The notes below the pieces were generated by a model, which saw only the letters and a list, made by a program, of their open reading frames with translations, was not told the DNA's origin and made no database searches. Shown here piece after piece: positions 59,460-64,000 of a stretch of 64,000 nt of DNA. The position numbers were made by a program, and so were the translations under genes. Position 1 is the stretch's first letter; every line of letters begins with the position of its first letter. The stretch is from a virus, in the IMG/VR virus record IMGVR_UViG_3300035034_002090, positions 1 through 64,000 of that record; one strand, given 5' to 3'.

Positions 59460-60155
59460 ATGTTTGGACTCATAAAGCAGCAGGTAAGTGAGCTATCTGA
59501 GAGCCAGAGCGCTTCGTTTAAGCTGTTCCGGCAACCGGTTGATGAGCTTAATTTTTCTGAGATGGTTTCGGTATCTTCATTCTTGCAGGCGTTGTCGAAG
59601 ATAATTGATAAAAGACGCACTAAGATTGGCAATCTTCTAGACGAAAGAATCAATAGCGGTGACGTTGATGAGCGACCGCTGGTCGAGTCCGAAACAGGCA
59701 AGAGTGTAAGCGTAGAGATGCCCGGGTTTTCGGTGCAGCAAGTCCGTAAGGGTGGTGACAAGAAGCCAAGCGTCGGCAACCTCAAGAGGCTTATGAAGGG
59801 GAAGGGTCTCGAAGATCAAGTAAATAACCTTCTCAAGCCCAAGAAGAAATCTCTGAACAAAAAGAAGCTGGCGTCTGTCCTGAAGGAGGCGGAAGAGGCC
59901 GGTATCGATACCTCAGAGGTCTATGAGGTCAAGGAGTATGAGGTCGACACCGCCAAGCTATCCGCGTTTGCAGCAGTGACGCAAGAGCAAGACCTCGGCT
60001 TTGTTATCACCGAAGAGGACGTCGACTCTGTTTACGAAGAGGTCAAGGTGTCTTCGTACGTCAAGTGCACCCTCGACAAAGACATCCAGAAGAGTGTTAT
60101 CGAGGCTGTGAATGGTGAGACCAGCTCCTTTATCCTTCCTGAGAACCTCGGTTAA
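59460..60155 (+). CDS. Hypothetical basic protein, 231 aa
   Basis: SD AAAAGGACCCCC. Lys-rich region (GDKKPSVGNLKRLMKGKG, KPKKKSLNKKKL) in the middle and an acidic C-terminus. It sits between loader and helicase genes, 7 nt before the helicase. It may be a primosome accessory; no domain recognised. Confidence 0.78.
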   Translation: MFGLIKQQVSELSESQSASFKLFRQPVDELNFSEMVSVSSFLQALSKIIDKRRTKIGNLLDERINSGDVDERPLVESETGKSVSVEMPGFSVQQVRKGGDKKPSVGNLKRLMKGKGLEDQVNNLLKPKKKSLNKKKLASVLKEAEEAGIDTSEVYEVKEYEVDTAKLSAFAAVTQEQDLGFVITEEDVDSVYEEVKVSSYVKCTLDKDIQKSVIEAVNGETSSFILPENLG

Positions 60156-60161
60156 TAAAAG

Positions 60162-61460
60162 ATGTCCAATAACGGTTTGACAATTGATCAGATCGTCATC
60201 AGGAAGGCGCTTCGTCACGAGAAGGGACTCTGGAGCATAAACGAGCACGGAGTCCGCAGGGAGTATCTACAAAGCGACGGCCGTAAGGGCTGGGACTTCA
60301 TAGAAACTTACCAAGCCAAAAACGACGGACAGCGTCCGGGTGACGAAGTTCTGGTCTTTGAGATGGGGTGGCCAAAGGTCAGGTTCGAAGATCTTCCTGA
60401 CATGACGATAAGTCATGTCTGCAATATCATCCTCGGCCGAACGATTGAGAACATTAGCCTTCGATCGCTCGCCAACATCGAGACCACGTTTGCGCAGAAA
60501 GGAAATGAGTCGCGCTTTGAGGCTAGAGAGCAAATCCTTCATCTTGCTGAGGAACTAAAAGAGGTAGACACTGTCAGTCAAGCTGCTGTTGAGCTTATGT
60601 CGCTCTACCCGGATGTGGGCGTCAATTACGAACTCTACAAGCAGGGTAAGCTTGGCGCTAGTACGCCGTGGCCGACGATTACAAAGCATATCGCAGGTTA
60701 CCAAGATGGTCACGTCGTCTACTTTGTTGCGCGCCCAAAGACGGGCAAGACGTGGGTATTGCTATATAACTGCCTGCATCTCTTCAATGAAGGCCAGAAG
60801 GTTCTATTAGTAAGCCCGGAGCTGACACACATCGAGGCTGCCGAGAGGATGGCGTGTATCCACCTAGAGATACCCTATGAGATGTTCACGGACGGGCAGC
60901 TAGGGAACGCGCACGAGGCGAGGCTGAAAGCCGGTATTGAGGATTTTCAAGACAGGAAGGGCTTCAAAATACTCGACAAGAAGGGTTTGTCGAAGCAGCA
61001 AATAGAGTCCGCCATCGACCAGTATGACCCCGATGTATTGGCTGTTGACTCGATGTATAAGGTTGGTGAAGGGTACAACACCAAGGAGAAGATTTCTGAC
61101 GCCGCAGACTGGCTCAGTAGAGTCGTAGAGCGAGGACGCCCGAGAAAAGGCTTTGCCACTAGCCAGATGAACAGAGATGCCATCTCCGCTGAGACCACAG
61201 TTATGGAGAACATCTACGGTTCTGACGCAATCGGTCAAGACGCTCATCTCATTTACGGACTCTTTCAGGACCACCAGATGAGGAAGGATAATCAGATTGG
61301 CTGGAAGCAGCTGGCTGTGCGTCGAGGAAAGTGGCACCCTCCCTTCTTCGCAAACATAGATCTCATATCGATGAACTTTGGTGAGATTAACGAGAGCGCC
61401 TACGATCGAGATGAAGATGATGACATGAAGACAGATGACGAGTTCGAGATCCTTTACTAG
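60162..61460 (+). CDS. DnaB-like replicative helicase, 432 aa
   Basis: ARPKTGKTW (about 190-198, Walker A), VLLVSPELT, DVLAVDSMYKV (Walker B) and DAADWLSRVVERG fit a RecA-fold DnaB/RepA helicase. The N-terminal 110 residues would be the linker/primase-binding part. It drives fork unwinding on the lagging strand with the primase at 62877. The helicase C-terminal arginine-finger region GSDAIGQDAHLIYGL is present. Confidence 0.9.
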   Translation: MSNNGLTIDQIVIRKALRHEKGLWSINEHGVRREYLQSDGRKGWDFIETYQAKNDGQRPGDEVLVFEMGWPKVRFEDLPDMTISHVCNIILGRTIENISLRSLANIETTFAQKGNESRFEAREQILHLAEELKEVDTVSQAAVELMSLYPDVGVNYELYKQGKLGASTPWPTITKHIAGYQDGHVVYFVARPKTGKTWVLLYNCLHLFNEGQKVLLVSPELTHIEAAERMACIHLEIPYEMFTDGQLGNAHEARLKAGIEDFQDRKGFKILDKKGLSKQQIESAIDQYDPDVLAVDSMYKVGEGYNTKEKISDAADWLSRVVERGRPRKGFATSQMNRDAISAETTVMENIYGSDAIGQDAHLIYGLFQDHQMRKDNQIGWKQLAVRRGKWHPPFFANIDLISMNFGEINESAYDRDEDDDMKTDDEFEILY

Positions 61461-61469
61461 GAGGGCCGC

Positions 61470-61808
61470 ATGAAATCCATCAATGAGATGTACGGCGAAG
61501 TAATTGCTGAGCTTCGTAGAAGGAAGTTTACCGCTGAGCTACGACCCAACGGGGTCTTGGTTGGAGTAGGAAACGTGTCACTCATCATCTTTGAGATCGT
61601 TAGATCTGATCTTGAGAGGACAGTCTCAGACATCTGTGATGAGGTCGTGCTGAAGTTGAATGAGTATCTGGATATGGAAAAGAACGATGATCTGGATATT
61701 CACGAAGAGAAAATGAACTCCTTGCACTCGAAGCGGATCAGGCAGAACAATGTTTTGCAGAGGTCTAATCGACTTCTTAACCCGAAGACAAAAAAGGATC
61801 GAGGATGA
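61470..61808 (+). CDS. Hypothetical protein, 112 aa
   Basis: SD AGGAGGG. Helical, charged protein without recognised motif; stop overlaps the dCTP deaminase start (ATGA). Confidence 0.77.
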   Translation: MKSINEMYGEVIAELRRRKFTAELRPNGVLVGVGNVSLIIFEIVRSDLERTVSDICDEVVLKLNEYLDMEKNDDLDIHEEKMNSLHSKRIRQNNVLQRSNRLLNPKTKKDRG

Positions 61809-62461
61809 GCGTTCTAACTGGCCCGGAGATCGAGAAAGCTATCGAGGAAGGTGAAATCCTCGTACGGCCCTACGTGCAGTCAAACGTTGGCTCTAATTCT
61901 CTGGACCTTCGCATGGGGAATGAGGTTAAGCTTTATGTGGATAACGAGGGTCGACCGCTAGACGTGGTTTACCGAGAGGGTATGCGTCTTCTTCAGGCTG
62001 GCTTTCTTGGCAAGATCTGCGAAGAGAACCTGATCGAGTATCTCAGGGGTAAAGGAGCTATCCTTGATATTCGCAAAGAGAACAAGATCAAGGTGTTTGA
62101 GGTCCCGGAAGAGGGGATTGTTCTGCTGCCCGGTAGAGGTTACCTGCCAGCGACAATCGAATACATGGGGAGCGATCACTATGTGCCTGTACTACACGGC
62201 CGTTCGAGCGTCGGACGCCTCTTTGTAAGTATTCACCACACTGCTGGCTTTGGAGATACAGGCTTCGAGGGTACGTGGACTCTTGAGGTGACAGTAGAGC
62301 ATCCCATCACGGTGTATCCCGGCGACCGCCTTTGTCAGGTAGCATTCCAGACCTGCAAGGGGGAGAAGAGGCTTTATGGAGACCGAAAAGGCTCCAAATA
62401 TAATGGACAGAAGTCTCCCGGCGAGTCGAAGTTCTGGAAAGACTTTGGAAGTGACTCATGA
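61805..62461 (+). CDS. dcd: dCTP deaminase (dUTPase superfamily), 218 aa
   Basis: SNSLDLRMG, HGRSSVGR and HHTAGFGDTGFEGTWTLEV carry the substrate and catalytic Glu motifs of dCTP deaminase. An insert of about 50 residues (50-105) is unusual; the C-terminus SKYNGQKSPGESKFW resembles the closing lid. It makes dUTP for dTTP synthesis. With DHFR and dNMP kinase, it shows a phage-run nucleotide pathway. Confidence 0.88.
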   Translation: MSVLTGPEIEKAIEEGEILVRPYVQSNVGSNSLDLRMGNEVKLYVDNEGRPLDVVYREGMRLLQAGFLGKICEENLIEYLRGKGAILDIRKENKIKVFEVPEEGIVLLPGRGYLPATIEYMGSDHYVPVLHGRSSVGRLFVSIHHTAGFGDTGFEGTWTLEVTVEHPITVYPGDRLCQVAFQTCKGEKRLYGDRKGSKYNGQKSPGESKFWKDFGSDS

Positions 62462-62880
62462 CATCCAGAGGAAGCTTGATACGGGCCGGAGATCACATTT
62501 GGGTTGATGATGAGGTTTGTCAGGTCACGTCGGTGGGCGGAAGTGACGACAGAGACGGGTATGTCAGAGTTGAGCTAGAGGGCAAAAAGCGCGCCAGACA
62601 TGTTCCTGTCTCACGCGTCAGGGAAGTCCTTGTAGCAAGAGAAGAAGATCTTAGATCCATGCAAATTCTTGAGCTTCGCGTCATGGAGGCTGGTCTTCTC
62701 GCAAAGATTCGAATGCTAGATAGGCTAAGTGATTCCGGCCTAGAAATAAAAGGCGATGAGGATGTTGAGCTTGAGCTTCGGCGCGCACTGTACGCTGTTC
62801 GCTATCGGCTCAGAGTCAAAGACGCCAGACCCGGACATTCTGGTGACGCGTTTGCTATTGAAGTAGAGGAACTTCGATGA
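62458..62880 (+). CDS. Hypothetical protein, 140 aa
   Basis: Coupled by ATGA to the deaminase and to the primase. An N-terminal SH3-like beta part (IWVDDEVCQVTSVGGSDD) and a C-terminal helix. It may be a replication accessory; function unknown. Confidence 0.77.
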   Translation: MTSRGSLIRAGDHIWVDDEVCQVTSVGGSDDRDGYVRVELEGKKRARHVPVSRVREVLVAREEDLRSMQILELRVMEAGLLAKIRMLDRLSDSGLEIKGDEDVELELRRALYAVRYRLRVKDARPGHSGDAFAIEVEELR

Positions 62881-64000
62881 ACGAGGGTGACATCTACACT
62901 CTCTGTGGGATGGCAGGAATCCAAAGCCCGAGGCGACAAGGCGATTGGGTGATGGGTTCCTGTCCTTTTTCTCCTTGGAAGCACAAGGGTGGTAGTGACT
63001 CTACGCCGTCTTTTGGGATTAAAATATCCGAGGCCGAGCCATCCGGCTTCAATTGTTTTTCATGTCAGGAGAAAGGTTCCCTTAGATCTCTTGCCGCAAA
63101 GCTTGAGGGCTATGGCGTCGGCGACATGTCGAGGCTCAGAAAATTCGTTATCGCTAACGATTCTAGACGCTTCGGCGACAATGTCCGGAACGATTATGAT
63201 GGTGGATGGGGCATGAACACGTCTGACGTAGCTGGCCTCAACGAGAATGAGATTGAAGACCTGCCCGAACCTACCCGCGACTTTCTCGACGAGAACGACA
63301 TACGGAGGTTCTCAGCGCTTCCTCACGACTACATTCTTCGAAGGGGGCTGACTCAGGAGACATGTAAGGCGTGGGACATACGAACCGATAGAACATCTAG
63401 GTCTCCACGAATCGTGTTCCCAATCAGGAATATTGAGGGAAAGCTCTTAGCCTACAGCAAACGTGTGGTCTGGGATCAACCCACCTGCCATTGGTGTGGC
63501 TACAGCCATCAACGTCTGAGCTTCGGCTCAAGGCGAAAGCCGCACGAAAAGAAACACGATGGCGGCTGCCCGATGTGCCCTAATAGGTACATATGGCCCA
63601 AGTATCAGCACTCCAAGGGGTTCAAAAGAAACCTTCTTTTGTACGGCGAGCATATGATCGATACCTCCATCAAGACGTGCGTTCTGGTGGAGGGCAATAT
63701 CGACCCGGTATGGCTATGGCAGTGTGGGGTTAGAAACCCTATGGCAACTTTTGGGTCGAAGCCCGGAACAAAGATTCCAGACAAAAAGAGAGGTCAGCCC
63801 GGAGAGCAGTTATATCTTTTGGAGAAGTATGGCTTCGATTGCATTGTGCTTTTGCCAGATGATGACAAGGCAGGCCATCAGTGGGTCGATACAATCAAGA
63901 AGTTCTTTAAGGGAAAAATACCAAGGACTGAAGTGAAGGTTCGATCCATGCCTTCAGGCAAAGACCCCGCCGAGCTTACGCCCGACGAGATCAGGGAAAT
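62877..64000 (+). CDS. DNA primase (zinc finger plus TOPRIM), runs off the window end
   Basis: ATG 62877 overlaps the previous stop (ATGA), and the frame is open to the window edge. GSCPFSPWKH...FNCFSCQEKG is a CHC2-type zinc finger. VEGNIDPVW and LLPDDDKAGHQW are the TOPRIM Glu and DxD motifs. A second Cys cluster (CHWCGYSH, CPMCPNRY) lies between. It makes RNA primers with the DnaB-like helicase. At least 374 aa; the C-terminus lies right of the window. Confidence 0.93.
   Translation, partial: MNEGDIYTLCGMAGIQSPRRQGDWVMGSCPFSPWKHKGGSDSTPSFGIKISEAEPSGFNCFSCQEKGSLRSLAAKLEGYGVGDMSRLRKFVIANDSRRFGDNVRNDYDGGWGMNTSDVAGLNENEIEDLPEPTRDFLDENDIRRFSALPHDYILRRGLTQETCKAWDIRTDRTSRSPRIVFPIRNIEGKLLAYSKRVVWDQPTCHWCGYSHQRLSFGSRRKPHEKKHDGGCPMCPNRYIWPKYQHSKGFKRNLLLYGEHMIDTSIKTCVLVEGNIDPVWLWQCGVRNPMATFGSKPGTKIPDKKRGQPGEQLYLLEKYGFDCIVLLPDDDKAGHQWVDTIKKFFKGKIPRTEVKVRSMPSGKDPAELTPDEIRE

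Noticed and set aside
1-64000. CRISPR arrays, insertion sequences, tRNA and rRNA genes
   Set aside because: No regularly spaced direct repeats, transposase genes or tRNA-like folds were found by reading; only the intein counts as mobile.

Overview
The window is one stretch of a large tailed-bacteriophage genome (Caudoviricetes). It has about 80 tightly packed genes, mostly on the + strand, with ATGA or TGATG overlaps and good Shine-Dalgarno (SD) sequences. It encodes a near-complete replication set (initiator-like protein, DnaN-type clamp, DnaC-like loader, DnaB-like helicase, TOPRIM primase) and nucleotide enzymes (DHFR, dNMP kinase, dCTP deaminase, two Nudix). It also has an amidase endolysin and a spanin candidate. 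No terminase, portal or major capsid gene is visible, so the genome must extend well beyond 64 kb. The host cannot be named. The two-membrane lysis candidate and lipoprotein signals suggest a Gram-negative host (inference).

1-6.1 kb holds small, mostly acidic, unrecognised proteins, probably early genes. Between most of them lies a roughly 60-nt element that folds as a permuted (type II) hammerhead self-cleaving ribozyme. There are five copies with an intact core, one with a C3-to-U change, one cut by the window start and one degenerate copy absorbed into a Nudix gene. This array is the most striking feature: it should cut the polycistronic RNA into single-gene mRNAs, each upstream fragment ending in a hairpin. 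6.3-11.5 kb carries a DUF2325-like protein, a catalytically dead plus an active serine recombinase, a membrane zincin on the minus strand and a GHKL-ATPase/zincin fusion. 11.5-23.3 kb contains a multi-HTH regulator, small zinc-binding proteins, DHFR, an RlpA-like cell-wall enzyme, a lone minus-strand AAA ATPase, a DNA methyltransferase and a SLOG protein.

23.3-34.6 kb has a promoter with a structured leader RNA in front of a Nudix gene, a 1276-residue SNF2-like helicase with a duplicated N-terminal module, unknown genes, and a membrane/lipoprotein cluster ending in a candidate unimolecular spanin. 34.6-43.9 kb holds regulatory and replication genes: LexA-like HTH, HU, minus-strand Myb-like protein, dNMP kinase, metallophosphoesterase, initiator-like protein with a possible internal origin, sliding clamp, RNase HII and a DEDD exonuclease.

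44.1-46.2 kb is a minus-strand pair of probable virion genes, one interrupted by an in-frame UAA. 46.3-64 kb returns to the + strand: SWIM zinc-finger protein, amidase endolysin, family-4-like uracil-DNA glycosylase, UvrD-like helicase, SNF2 helicase with a 349-residue intein in its Walker A motif, then the loader, helicase, dCTP deaminase and a primase that runs off the window end.
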